Positions 1-9,048 are shown, numbered from the stretch's first letter. The stretch is 64,000 nt of DNA from an uncultured Prevotella sp. (GCA_900316015.1 ONBG01000007.1:1-64000); one strand, 5' to 3'. A program made the numbers and translations. Notes: generated by a model not told the origin, from the sequence alone.

Positions 1-1
1 C

Positions 2-337
2 TATGTCGAGGGCTTCAAGGAGAAACTTGCCGAGGCAAAGACCAAGGAGGGATTCTATGAATACACGTTCTATCTCGTCTTCTCCATGCTCAACGTCTAT
101 GTCCGCACGCAGGTAAAGGTGGCGGGCGGTCGTGTGGATATGGTCATCTTCATGCCCGACACCATCTACGTGATGGAACTGAAGGTGGGCGACACGGCAC
201 GTCATGCCCTCGAACAGATCGATGTCCGCGGCTATGCCAAGCCTTATCTCTCTGACGGGCGACGGGTGATGAAGGTCGGCATTCGCTTCGATGCTGATAA
301 ACATACCGTGGATGAATGGGTGGTGGAATGCTTATAA
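2..337 (+). CDS. C-terminal part of an AAA-ATPase-like / PD-(D/E)XK nuclease family protein (5' end outside window)
   Basis: The frame is open from the left edge and stops at TAA, giving about 111 residues of the C-terminus. The pattern is that of a PD-(D/E)XK nuclease fold: a beta strand with an Asp (VDMVIFMPD), then about ten residues later a strand ending in ExK (YVMELKV), then an Ala/Gln helix (HALEQIDVRGYAKPY). This domain closes a large Bacteroidota family whose N-terminal half is a P-loop AAA-ATPase-like domain (DUF1703-type C-terminus). The ATPase part is not visible here, so the family call is inference. These genes are usually multi-copy, and their biological role is not settled. 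Two identical palindromes lie just downstream. Confidence 0.75.
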   Translation, partial: YVEGFKEKLAEAKTKEGFYEYTFYLVFSMLNVYVRTQVKVAGGRVDMVIFMPDTIYVMELKVGDTARHALEQIDVRGYAKPYLSDGRRVMKVGIRFDADKHTVDEWVVECL

Positions 338-362
338 AATCCATTAAAGCACGTATTACGCT

Positions 363-445
363 AAATTCTCGAGAGAATTTATTTTAAGACTTATGCTTTT
401 GCTGTGCGAAACATCCACAATTGGATCAAATTCTCGAGAGAATTT
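363..445. repeat. Two identical 18-bp palindromes, 65 bp apart
   Basis: AAATTCTCGAGAGAATTT occurs at 363-380 and again at 428-445. Each copy has two perfect 8-base arms (AAATTCTC / GAGAATTT) around a GA centre. The pair lies directly after the stop codon of the nuclease-family gene. It could be a protein-binding operator, a transcript-end structure or a mobile-repeat remnant; the sequence does not decide. Confidence 0.8.
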
Positions 446-465
446 TGTAGAATAGGTATTTTCAT

Positions 466-546
466 GTCAACCTCTTGTCAACCTTTGTCAACCTCAAAAC
501 AGGTTGCAAGCCCGATAAACACTGGGTTTTGACAACCTGTCAACCT
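466..546. repeat. GTCAACCT short-repeat cluster
   Basis: GTCAACCT occurs at 466-473, 477-484 and 487-494 (10-11 bp steps), then as GACAACCT at 531-538 followed directly by GTCAACCT at 539-546. An inverted partial copy (AGGTTG, 501-506) lies between. The helical-turn spacing looks like an iteron or operator array. No flanking gene explains it. Confidence 0.7.
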
Positions 547-571
547 ATTTGCAAAAAAAAGTCCAGTATGA

Positions 572-610
572 AAAGAGGATGCATCATCAATGAAGTGATA
601 CATCCTCTTT
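572..610. terminator. Hairpin terminator between two gene ends
   Basis: AAAGAGGATG (572-581) pairs perfectly with CATCCTCTTT (601-610) around a 19-nt loop. T runs follow on both strands, six on the plus strand and four on the minus strand. It sits 26 bp beyond the stop of the minus-strand lipoprotein gene and probably ends that SusC/SusD operon. Confidence 0.75.
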
Positions 611-636
611 TTTCAATGAATATTATCTTATCGTCC

Positions 637-1518
637 TTATTTCGCGTTCTCTGGATCAAAGATGGTCGTGCGGACTTCGGTAACGGACAGTTTTGTCAGG
701 GCGACCCAATTGCTTCCTGATGTAGAGGAATCGATGCGGAGCCATAAGTAGCGGAAAGGTGTCACACTGACAATGTGAGGCGATTCGTAAGAAGCACCTT
801 TTGTGCCAGGAAGCCCGGAAAGGACTGTCAGCTCTGTGGCACTGCCTAAGGCATCCAAAGACTGGTTGAACTCATCGCTTCCGAATACCGTAATCTGATT
901 GGGGTTGTCCTTGTTGTTGTGGTTACGGCAGACATAATTGAACATCACGCCGCTCACTTCTTTCTTCAGGTCTACTACGATGTAGTGGGGGAAGGGAGAA
1001 GGACTTGACCAGCTCATGTGGAAATAGCTGTTGCTATTCCCATCGACAAGGTTCTTGATCGGTCCTTCACTGCTCTCCTGGTCATCCGTCCACAGGTCAT
1101 TGCCAGTCAGGGCGATAGCCTCGCCTAAGCCAGCGTCCTTCACTGTTGCGGGCACTGCTCCTGCCTGTGCGCTCACCGTGAATGGGGTGGTCTCCCCGCC
1201 GTCACGGCTGACCCCAGAGAACTGGAAATCGATCTTGCCATACTTTGCATACAGCCCATCGATGACGAGGGAGTCGGCGTAGGAACTGGCATTCTTAACA
1301 ACTACCCCCTTGGCAGGGTCGTTGTATTTCACCTTGATATAATAGTAGTCAGGATTGGTAGGCTTCGTCCAATGGAAGACGATCTCGCCAGGCTTGGCTA
1401 CGGAAGTCACCGCGTTCTGGTCGATCATCACGCTGGGGATGGTCTTGTCATCGTCTGAGCATGAGCTGAAGCCGGCAAGCACGGTAGCTGCCAATAAACT
1501 CACGATTATCTTTTTCAT
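637..1518 (-). CDS. Discoidin-type (F5/8 type C) lipoprotein of a SusC/SusD locus
   Basis: A predicted surface lipoprotein of 293 residues. It has a short signal peptide ending in a lipobox-like FSSC at residues 19-22, then an acidic SDDDK stretch. Residues of about 25-120 look like an Ig/FN3-like domain (DUF4959-like, typical of Bacteroidota PUL lipoproteins). The C-terminal 150 residues carry discoidin features: a DGNSNSYFHMSWSS loop, HYIVVDL and a closing RYLWLRI strand. Such proteins usually sit where SusE/SusF would and bind glycans at the cell surface. MKKIIVSL (1518) was preferred over the ATG four codons upstream because it starts a normal signal peptide. It follows the SusD gene by 17 bp, so it is the last gene of that operon. 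Ligand unknown. Confidence 0.8.
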   Translation of the reverse strand: MKKIIVSLLAATVLAGFSSCSDDDKTIPSVMIDQNAVTSVAKPGEIVFHWTKPTNPDYYYIKVKYNDPAKGVVVKNASSYADSLVIDGLYAKYGKIDFQFSGVSRDGGETTPFTVSAQAGAVPATVKDAGLGEAIALTGNDLWTDDQESSEGPIKNLVDGNSNSYFHMSWSSPSPFPHYIVVDLKKEVSGVMFNYVCRNHNNKDNPNQITVFGSDEFNQSLDALGSATELTVLSGLPGTKGASYESPHIVSVTPFRYLWLRIDSSTSGSNWVALTKLSVTEVRTTIFDPENAK

Positions 1519-1535
1519 TTCTTCTTGCATTAATA

Positions 1536-3506
1536 TTAATACCCAGGGTTCTGAACAATGTGCGTATTCCTGTTGATGTCGCTTGTAGGAATAGGCATGA
1601 GATAGTTGGCTGGCGATGTGAACTTACGCTCGAAGATCACCTCTGTCGGGTGGGCGAACTCCTCGATGGTAGTAGCATCGATGTTCATGCCCTGTGCCTT
1701 GACATTGAAATATTTATCGGCCAGGAGCCAACGGCGCATGTCCCAGAAGTTCTGGTTCTCCAAGTACATCTCGTTCATACGCTCATTGCGTACGATTTCA
1801 CGCAAGCCTTCCTTTGTGTTGGGCTTGTTGGGATTGGTAGAATAGTTTGCCCAGGCATCTTCTACATCGGGGATGCCGGCACGCTCGCGCACCTTGTTCA
1901 GGTATTCACGGGCGGTAGCCAGGTCACCGGTTTCCACGCAGCACTCTGCATAGCCCAGGTAGAGATCCGACAGTCGGATGAGAGGCCATGGAATCTGCTG
2001 TGCCACGGAGTTGGTCTTGGACTTGGAGATCTCCGGTCGGCTGAACTTCTTGTTCAAGAAGCCCGTAGGAGCATAGTTGTTGTTGCGCTTGGTGTTCTCA
2101 TTCTCACCGCGGCTGCAGTTCTGCCCAAGAACGAAGCCACAGATGAGCTCACCGTGGTGGGAGTCTGACATGGCTTTATAGTCAGGATCACTGCTGTAAG
2201 CACCGTTATTGCTGGCACTCAGGATCTCGAAGTAGCCATCCTGGAAAGCCACCCATGCATAGTAGCGGGGCTCTCTGTCCAGATTGAACTTCATCGTGCG
2301 GCGTCCGGGATAAGCCTCATCTTTATGGCTGTCATCCACGGTTACCAGATTCCAGCGGTTCGCATAGTCAAAGGTTTTGTCCTCTGAGATGGGCAAACCG
2401 TTCTTTGTATAGAAACGGTCCAGCATGGCCAGTGTCGGGGAGATACCGTTCCATGCATAACTTACGCCTTCGCGACGTGGCAGTGTCTTGTGCTGCAGGC
2501 CATAAGCTCCCTCACTTCTGGAGTCAGCCCAGATTACTTCGCAATTGCTTCCTGCCGTCTCGTTCTCCATCGAGTAGTCCAGGATAGTATAGCGCAGGGC
2601 GCGGACATGCGGATCGGCAGGATAACCGTTGGTGGAGATGCGGCAGTCGGGACGGTCGTAGAGACGGTATCCGGCAGCCTCCGCAGCGGCGATCGCCTCC
2701 TTGTAGGCATCGCGTGCCTTCACCCATTTGTTGGCATCATAGGTGGTAGGCATCAGCTGATTGCCCTCGTGATCCTTGAAGTCGGCATAGAAAGCACTGT
2801 TCCCGTTGAACAAGGGTGATGCCGCATACAGCAAGGTCTTGGCCTTCATGGCCTTAGCTGCCACGCTGGTAGCCAGTCCAAACTCACTGCTCTGTGTCCC
2901 GGTCCGGGTGGCAGGCAACCCTGGGACAGCCTCATCAAACATCTTACAGATGGTGTCTATACATTGGTCGTAAGGAGTCCTTGGCAAGTAGTTGTCTGGA
3001 TTTGTCATGGGGTCTGGCTTTTCGCTTACCAAGATGATAGGACCGTAGCAGCGGGTCAGCAGGAAGTCGTAATAGCCAATCAGGAATTTAACCTGTGCCT
3101 TATAGTCGTTACGGTCCTTGTCCTCTAGTCCGGTAAAGGTACCTGCTTTGTTGAGTTCTTCAAGGAAGCTGTAGCACTGACGAATGCCCTGATACAATGT
3201 GTTCCAGTAGGAGATAACCGGGTTAGATGCCGTGTAGTTTCCTTTGGGGAAGGCGGCAAACGTCTCATGTTCAAAAGCAGTTACTACCTCATCTCCTGTC
3301 AGGAGGTCAAGCGATCCTGGACCGCTGTTGGGCTGCGGCAGATAGCCATAACAGGAATACAGATAATTGATGGCTGCCTGACGGTCTTTTGTCATATCTG
3401 ATCCGGTAGCTGTCTCCTTAGGAATCACGTCCAGATAGTCACATGAAGACAAGGTGAATCCTCCCAGGAGCAGGCAGCCTATAATGATTTGATGGAATCG
3501 TTTCAT
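1536..3506 (-). CDS. SusD/RagB-like outer-membrane glycan-binding lipoprotein
   Basis: 656 residues, long for a SusD homologue. The N-terminus is a lipoprotein signal (MKRFHQIIIGCLLLGG...LSSC, lipid Cys near residue 22). The four-TPR SusD fold is suggested by the helical middle part and by the family's end motifs: RLSDLYLGYAECCVETGD, the AREYLNKVRERAG helix, EIVRNERMNEMYLE and a C-terminus reading LMPIPTSDINRN...QNPGY. SusD proteins cap the SusC barrel and capture oligosaccharides for import. The gene lies 12 bp after susC and before the discoidin lipoprotein. No glycoside hydrolase is adjacent, so the substrate cannot be named. Confidence 0.93.
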   Translation of the reverse strand: MKRFHQIIIGCLLLGGFTLSSCDYLDVIPKETATGSDMTKDRQAAINYLYSCYGYLPQPNSGPGSLDLLTGDEVVTAFEHETFAAFPKGNYTASNPVISYWNTLYQGIRQCYSFLEELNKAGTFTGLEDKDRNDYKAQVKFLIGYYDFLLTRCYGPIILVSEKPDPMTNPDNYLPRTPYDQCIDTICKMFDEAVPGLPATRTGTQSSEFGLATSVAAKAMKAKTLLYAASPLFNGNSAFYADFKDHEGNQLMPTTYDANKWVKARDAYKEAIAAAEAAGYRLYDRPDCRISTNGYPADPHVRALRYTILDYSMENETAGSNCEVIWADSRSEGAYGLQHKTLPRREGVSYAWNGISPTLAMLDRFYTKNGLPISEDKTFDYANRWNLVTVDDSHKDEAYPGRRTMKFNLDREPRYYAWVAFQDGYFEILSASNNGAYSSDPDYKAMSDSHHGELICGFVLGQNCSRGENENTKRNNNYAPTGFLNKKFSRPEISKSKTNSVAQQIPWPLIRLSDLYLGYAECCVETGDLATAREYLNKVRERAGIPDVEDAWANYSTNPNKPNTKEGLREIVRNERMNEMYLENQNFWDMRRWLLADKYFNVKAQGMNIDATTIEEFAHPTEVIFERKFTSPANYLMPIPTSDINRNTHIVQNPGY

Positions 3507-3518
3507 AATATATTGCTT

Positions 3519-6500
3519 TTAGTTGATTGAAATTTGAAGACCTACATTGACCGTCATCTGTGTCGGGTACTTGCTGGTGTAGTTGCCACCGCCCATCTCT
3601 GGGTCCCATTTCTTGAAAGGTGAGAAGGTGAGCAAGTTGGTACCGTTCACGTAGAAGCGGAAGTTCTTGTAGGAATAACCAATCTCGGCATTCTTTAACT
3701 TCAGGAACCGTCCGTTGCGCAGCCAGTAAGTGGAAGTCGCCGTATTGTTATTGTTATAGTTGTCTGTCAGGCGTGGATACTTGGCGTTCGGGTCCTGGTT
3801 ATTAGGACTCCAGTGGTCCTCGTCTACGAACTTCAGCACACCACGACGGTAGGAAGCTCCGAAGGGCTGGATATCGCTCAGCACCAGAGCCACGTTGCCA
3901 CGACCTTGGAAGAATACGGAAAAGTCCCAGTTCTTATAAGCTACGGAAGGTCCGAAGCCGTAGATGAGCTTAGGTATAGACGTACCTATTGGCACGCGGT
4001 CGTCACTGGTAATCTTGCCGTCATAGTTTCCGTCGTTGTCGGGCTGGTCCACATACTTCACATCACCGGGAGCAATGGCGATATTGCCCAGGGTTGACTT
4101 AGGGCTGTTGGCAATGTCTGCATCGTCAATATACAGGCCGTCGGCGATATAGCCCCACACGGTCTTTACGTTCTTGCCCTTCATCTTCATAGCCTCACGT
4201 GTGCCCGGAGCCTCGTCGTAGACAGTCACCTTGTTGTTGTTCCAAGTCAGGGTCCCTTGGAACTGGATGGAGAGGTCCTTGTTGATGACCTTGTTATAGC
4301 TGACGGCTAAGTCAACGCCATGGTTCACCACCTCAGCCAGGTTTCCGTAGATCTTGGTGTCGGCTGTTCCTAAGTAGTTAGGAATGGACAGCTTCTGCTG
4401 GAAGATGTCGGAACGGCACTCACGGAACCAGTCAAAGGTGATGCTCAGGTCATGGAAGAGCTGCAGGTCGAAACCTAAGTCGAGCTTGTGGCCCACCTCC
4501 CATGTGATGTTGTTGTTCTGCAGGCGGTTCCATCCCGGACCGGAATAGCTGACAAAGTTGCCCGGAATACCAGTGGTGAACGAGCCCTTTCCTGTCAGTG
4601 CCACATCCTCACGATAAATGAAGCGGGCACCGCCGTATTGGTCGTTACCTACTAAGCCGTAAGTACCGCGCAGCTTCAAATTGGAGATGACATCCTTGAT
4701 CGGATCCCAGAACTTTTCCTCGCTGATCACGTAGCCCACGCCTATGGATGGGAAGAAGCCCCATCGGTGACCGGAGGCAAATTGCTCGGAACCGTTGTAA
4801 CCTGCATTGAACTCCAGGAGGTAGCGGTGCAGGTAGTCGTAGGTGGCACGGGCTGCAAAACCCATCTTGCGCTGTGGCAGAGATCCCAGCACATTGGTAG
4901 TGTAGAGGTTGCTGCTGTAGCTGTTGATGTTCCAGAGCAGCATAGCCGACACGGTATGGTTTCCGAAGGTACGGTTGTAGTCGAAGTAGGCTTGCGCATA
5001 GTAGCGGCGGTCACCGAAGTTCTCTCCAGAGTTGGTCAGTGTAGGCTTGGTGGGGTCGCCCACGGGAGAGGTCTCATAGCTGTAGGTACCATCGTCGTTT
5101 TTGGTATAGTTCTCCAACTGATACTGGTTGTAGCCCATGGTACGGTAGGTAGCACTCTTCGACCAGTTCTTAAAGGAGAACATGGCGTGGAAGCCCAGTC
5201 CCTTCGTGATGAAGTCGAGCTTCTGGTCGAAGTTCAAGTTTGCCGTGATGGTGCTGGCGAAGGAGTCCTGGTAGCCGCTCACCAGTCGTGCCATCGGGTT
5301 ATAGTTGCCGCCGTTGGCCAGGGCTCTGAAGCCCCAGTGCACCCATTCGTCGCCGTTGGGGTTCTCATAGTATATCGGGAAAAGCACCGGGTTGGCGTTC
5401 ACCACCTGGGCGTAGATATCATTCATACTTCCCGAGATACTGTTGCTGGTATTGCTGCCGGCCAGCGGTCCGTGCATGTCGTCGAGTCCAGCATAGAGGT
5501 GCAGCGAAATCTTTGATGATTTCGTCATGTTGAAGTCGATGTTGTTTTGGAAAGCGTAACGGGTATAGTTGATGTTGTTGTTATAGGAGAAGAACTCCTT
5601 GCTACGGTTGCGTATCATACCCGTCTCATGGCTAACGTTCAGGTTCATGAAGTAAACGATCTTACGTGTACCTCCACGGATGTTCATGTTGGCTTTCTGG
5701 TTAAAGGCAGCGTTCTTGAAGATCTCATCGTACCAGTTCACATCAGGGAATACATAGGGGTTCGCGTGGTTGCGTGTAGCCTCGATTTGCTCCTGCGTGT
5801 ACAGTGTAGAGCCCGTTCCCTCATTCTGGACAGCCTCGTTGAAGAGTTCCATGAAGCGTGCTCCGTCAACGAACTTCGGCTTGGACGTAGGCATGGTGAT
5901 GTTGCCCTCCACGCGGAAAGTGATCTTTGGCTTTTCCAGGTCCTGACCGCTCTTGGTGGTGATGATGAGCACGCCGTTGGCACCACGGGTACCGTACATG
6001 GCGGTGGCAGAGGCATCCTTTAGGATGGAGAAGCTCTCAATGACATCTGGGTCGAGGTGGTTCAAATCGTCCTGTGAGATTTCCATCCCGTCCATCACGA
6101 TCAGAGGCGATGTGGCACCGCTGATGGTAGAGATACCGCGGATGTAGAAGTTGGCACCGTTAGAGCCCGGCATACCGCTGCTCTGCGTGGCGATGACACC
6201 TGACAGTCGACCGGCGAAAGCCGTAGAGATATTGGCGCCAGGTACGCGTAGGTTTTCAGGCTTTACCTGTTGGATGGAGCCCACGACGGTCTCCTTTTTC
6301 TGCGTGGCACCGAAAGCGGTGACCACGACGTCGTTCAGTGTTTTCGTGTCTTCTTTCATCGTGACGGAAAGAATTTTCTTGCCCTTGATGGCTACTTCTT
6401 TCTTCTGGTACCCGATGTAAGTGAACACGAGCACGTCATCGGTGTTGGACACGTTAATGGAGAATTGACCGTTCACGTCCGTAACGGCCCCAGTTCTTGG

Positions 6501-6740
6501 ATTGTCCTTTACGACGATGCTGGCACCGATGATGGGTTGACCACTCTCGTCAAGCACGACACCTGTTACGGTGTGCTTGGGCTGTGCGCTTTGTGGGGAA
6601 TTGCTGCCGACGGTTGCCAATTCCGTCTCCTGTCGGGTATTCCCGGCAGGTGCGAGCGGATAAGCTGCAAAGGTCGTAAGCGGCAAGCACAGGGCGAAGA
6701 CAAGGCTCGCCCCCCCCAGTTTACTCATGCGTTTTTGCAT
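3519..6740 (-). CDS. SusC/RagA-family TonB-linked outer-membrane transporter
   Basis: 1073 residues, the usual size for SusC. Order: signal peptide (cleavage near TTFAA), a carboxypeptidase-D regulatory-like beta domain at about 57-135 (TGVVLDESGQPIIGASIVV), a TonB-box-like NDVVVTAFG, the plug (residues 145-255, with LKDASATAMYGTRGANGV) and a 22-strand barrel ending in VNVGLQISIN. It imports oligosaccharides using TonB energy and pairs with the SusD lipoprotein downstream. An in-frame Met at residue 5 is an alternative start. A consensus promoter lies 53 bp upstream. No sigma/anti-sigma pair or hybrid sensor adjoins this locus, unlike many such systems. Confidence 0.95.
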   Translation of the reverse strand: MQKRMSKLGGASLVFALCLPLTTFAAYPLAPAGNTRQETELATVGSNSPQSAQPKHTVTGVVLDESGQPIIGASIVVKDNPRTGAVTDVNGQFSINVSNTDDVLVFTYIGYQKKEVAIKGKKILSVTMKEDTKTLNDVVVTAFGATQKKETVVGSIQQVKPENLRVPGANISTAFAGRLSGVIATQSSGMPGSNGANFYIRGISTISGATSPLIVMDGMEISQDDLNHLDPDVIESFSILKDASATAMYGTRGANGVLIITTKSGQDLEKPKITFRVEGNITMPTSKPKFVDGARFMELFNEAVQNEGTGSTLYTQEQIEATRNHANPYVFPDVNWYDEIFKNAAFNQKANMNIRGGTRKIVYFMNLNVSHETGMIRNRSKEFFSYNNNINYTRYAFQNNIDFNMTKSSKISLHLYAGLDDMHGPLAGSNTSNSISGSMNDIYAQVVNANPVLFPIYYENPNGDEWVHWGFRALANGGNYNPMARLVSGYQDSFASTITANLNFDQKLDFITKGLGFHAMFSFKNWSKSATYRTMGYNQYQLENYTKNDDGTYSYETSPVGDPTKPTLTNSGENFGDRRYYAQAYFDYNRTFGNHTVSAMLLWNINSYSSNLYTTNVLGSLPQRKMGFAARATYDYLHRYLLEFNAGYNGSEQFASGHRWGFFPSIGVGYVISEEKFWDPIKDVISNLKLRGTYGLVGNDQYGGARFIYREDVALTGKGSFTTGIPGNFVSYSGPGWNRLQNNNITWEVGHKLDLGFDLQLFHDLSITFDWFRECRSDIFQQKLSIPNYLGTADTKIYGNLAEVVNHGVDLAVSYNKVINKDLSIQFQGTLTWNNNKVTVYDEAPGTREAMKMKGKNVKTVWGYIADGLYIDDADIANSPKSTLGNIAIAPGDVKYVDQPDNDGNYDGKITSDDRVPIGTSIPKLIYGFGPSVAYKNWDFSVFFQGRGNVALVLSDIQPFGASYRRGVLKFVDEDHWSPNNQDPNAKYPRLTDNYNNNNTATSTYWLRNGRFLKLKNAEIGYSYKNFRFYVNGTNLLTFSPFKKWDPEMGGGNYTSKYPTQMTVNVGLQISIN

Positions 6741-6792
6741 ACTTTTGTTTATTATTAATTGTTAGTATAGGTGTTGCTTTAAATTATTTTTG

Positions 6793-6824
6793 CAAAGTTA
6801 TAACAATAATTTATTTAAAACAAA
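6793..6824 (-). promoter_or_regulatory. Bacteroidota promoter of the first susC operon
   Basis: Read on the minus strand: TTTG (6824-6821), a 20-bp spacer, then TAACTTTG (6800-6793). This is an exact match to the Bacteroidota -33/-7 consensus (TTTG / TAnnTTTG, 19-21 bp apart). Transcription would start near 6786, leaving a leader of about 45 nt before the susC start at 6740. Confidence 0.85.
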
Positions 6825-7190
6825 TAAACGAACCAAAAAAGATGTTTTTATATGGAAAATATCCCCATTAAAGGCGAAATTGATGAGTTTAAGCGTATAA
6901 ATGACCTTATCTGTGATTAGAGATAGATGAGGGTTACCTTAGCGGAAGGATATTTTGCCTTGGGTATCGCCACCATTGTGCTTTCCTTTAAGCGTCGTTG
7001 TTGGGGATCTTTCCTCATCGAAGAATCCTCGGAAAATGTGCGAAAAGTATTCTGTTGATGCAGGGGGTCAATCTTGCTTTTTACGCAGTTGGTGGGGAAA
7101 ATAAAGGGTTATGTCTATCAGAAGGAGTCCTGTTTGACCCGGAGAAATGTTAAAAATGGGCGCATGAATGTAAATTATCCGTATAATTAT
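6825..7190. other. Intergenic region with no recognised feature
   Basis: About 366 bases between two divergent promoters. No coding frame of convincing length or composition was seen on either strand, and no RNA gene or repeat was recognised. Confidence 0.5.
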
Positions 7191-7220
7191 TTTGATTAAT
7201 AATACTTTTTAGTAATTTTG
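7191..7220 (+). promoter_or_regulatory. Promoter of the BspA-like gene, followed by a long leader
   Basis: TTTG (7191-7194) and TAATTTTG (7213-7220) are 18 bp apart, one base short of the usual spacing. Transcription from here would give a leader of about 145 nt before the ATG at 7374. The leader contains a small hairpin, AAACAGT...ACTGTTT, near 7293-7310. Confidence 0.7.
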
Positions 7221-7373
7221 CGCCCGATTTGACATGTATACCTCGCTATTCCTGTGCCTATGTCGGGATGACATGAGGTGATGTAAGATCAAACAGTAGA
7301 GACTGTTTGCTGCAGTTCGCAGCGTGACAATCTATTCATTACTGATATTAATAAAAACTTAATTTTTAAAGAA

Positions 7374-9035
7374 ATGATTCAATTCATGAAGACGGGGCTG
7401 CGGCTTTTTGCGCTTTGTGCCACCTTGCTCGCGTCTTTAACTGTTAAGGCGCAGATTTCAAAAAGTTGGCATTATTATACCAATGAAGGCGTTGAAACCC
7501 AGTGGGGGGGGCAAGGCTGTGCCTATGGCTTGTCCTTCCAGGACAACAATGATGGCGTAAATACCATTACCGTCTATGGCTACACCAAGGGGGCGGACGC
7601 TAATGTGAATACCAACATCCATCTCGTGATCCCTGAGAAGGTGGTTGAGAACGGTGTCACTTACACAGTGACACGCATTGACAATGAGACGACAGCGGAG
7701 GATAAGGGTGTCTTTGCCTCCACATACGACATTCAGTCGGTGATCGTCCCCAACACCGTCACCACGATCGGTGCCGATGCCTTCTGGTCGTGCGCAGGCC
7801 TTCAGGAGATCTCTTTGGGCAACAGCGTGACTACCATCGGCGACAATGCCTTCCAATATTGTGCGGCTCTGCGCAGCATTTCCTTGCCCAATACGCTTAC
7901 TTCCGTAGGTAACCACTTCCTCTGCCATTGCAACAAGATCGAGGCATTGGTCATTCCTGAAAATCTGGTGACCATCGGCAACTACTTCCTGCATGGATGC
8001 GAAAGTCTGCGTGATGTCTACCTTATGGGCAGCAACTATCGCTCTTTGGGCCAATATCCTTTCTGTTCACAGGCACAGCAGCATGACCAGCAAGTCCACG
8101 ACTGCACTTTCTGGGTGGAAAGCGAGGCGATCTATCATTCTAACTACGAAAACTATGGCAACTGGCACAACGCGGACGCTTCCTTTACCGGCTCCTACGA
8201 CGCCTCTTGCGACGGCACCTATACCAACCAAGGCAATCATTATGCATGGAAGGGAAAGGATGAGAAACCGTTAGACCCCATTTTCTATCCCTATAAGCCG
8301 AAGTGGACGACGGCTTGCTTCCCTACCGACGTGGACGTAAAAGCAGAGTTTGGTGATGGGGCTAAGGCGGCTATCCTCACCAGTGCAGAGTACGACAAGA
8401 AAGCTTCCGATACCGATCCAGACCAAGCAAACTTCTATCATCTCTACTTCGAACTCGTGGAACCGGATGCAAATGGTCGCGTCATTATGAAGGCCAACAC
8501 TCCCTATCTCTTGCAAGCTGACCCGAAGAATAGCGGCTCTGCCTATATCGTGAAGGTATCAGAAGAGGATAAGACCCGTACGGATGAGCAGAATTCCATC
8601 AAGGTAGACATCAAAAATGACTCTGATGATCCTTCGGCAGAAAAGACAGAGGTGCGCATGCTCGGCACGTATGCTGAGAACGGCTATCATCTTGGTAAAG
8701 GTGAGTTCTTCTTTTCCAATCCGGATCCTACGGATGGAGGTGACTATAACCAAAACATGAAGTTCTACAAGAAGGGTTCCTACGACCGCGTGATCCCAAC
8801 CTATCGTTGCTACTGGCAGATCATCAAGGATGGAACGCAGGACGTGAAGGCAAAATTAGGAATTTCCTTCGATGACAATGAGACTACGACGGGCATTCAG
8901 ATAACGAAGAGAAACCAGCAACCAAAGGATCACCGTGTCTATAACTTGCAGGGACAATGCTTCGGAGTAAGACCTCTTTCCGAACTGCCTGCTGGCATTT
9001 ATATTGTGAATGGTAAAAAGATCATTAAACACTAA
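7374..9035 (+). CDS. BspA-like leucine-rich-repeat secreted protein
   Basis: 553 residues with a signal peptide (start at 7374, or at the ATG at 7386 that begins MKTGLRLFALCATLLAS; cleavage after VKAQ). Residues of about 95-225 are Treponema/BspA-type LRR_5 repeats of about 23 residues with the phrase IPNTVTTIGADAFWSC and variants. Such repeats mediate host or bacterial adhesion in BspA proteins. The long middle part is not recognised. The C-terminus (YNLQGQ...LPAGIYIVNGKKIIKH) resembles the short beta-rich tails that end many Prevotella secreted proteins and may be an export or sorting signal, which is inference. A small Gly-rich ORF follows 13 bp downstream. Exact ligand unknown. Confidence 0.85.
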   Translation: MIQFMKTGLRLFALCATLLASLTVKAQISKSWHYYTNEGVETQWGGQGCAYGLSFQDNNDGVNTITVYGYTKGADANVNTNIHLVIPEKVVENGVTYTVTRIDNETTAEDKGVFASTYDIQSVIVPNTVTTIGADAFWSCAGLQEISLGNSVTTIGDNAFQYCAALRSISLPNTLTSVGNHFLCHCNKIEALVIPENLVTIGNYFLHGCESLRDVYLMGSNYRSLGQYPFCSQAQQHDQQVHDCTFWVESEAIYHSNYENYGNWHNADASFTGSYDASCDGTYTNQGNHYAWKGKDEKPLDPIFYPYKPKWTTACFPTDVDVKAEFGDGAKAAILTSAEYDKKASDTDPDQANFYHLYFELVEPDANGRVIMKANTPYLLQADPKNSGSAYIVKVSEEDKTRTDEQNSIKVDIKNDSDDPSAEKTEVRMLGTYAENGYHLGKGEFFFSNPDPTDGGDYNQNMKFYKKGSYDRVIPTYRCYWQIIKDGTQDVKAKLGISFDDNETTTGIQITKRNQQPKDHRVYNLQGQCFGVRPLSELPAGIYIVNGKKIIKH

Positions 9036-9048
9036 AAAGCAGTAAGTC

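Larger units (their letters stand above)
338..636. other. Repeat-rich intergenic region
   Basis: No gene is supported in these 299 bases. They hold two copies of an 18-bp inverted repeat (363-380 and 428-445), a cluster of GTCAACCT repeats (466-546) and a hairpin terminator (572-610). An 81-codon frame on the plus strand (475-720) runs through the repeats and the terminator into the antisense of the next gene, so it is not accepted. Confidence 0.7.

Noticed and set aside
475..720. 81-codon plus-strand frame in the repeat-rich spacer
   Set aside because: Built from the GTCAACCT repeats, crosses a terminator and ends in antisense of the lipoprotein gene.
4767..5516. 249-codon plus-strand frame inside susC
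   Set aside because: Low-complexity Val/Gly-rich shadow of the SusC frame on the other strand.
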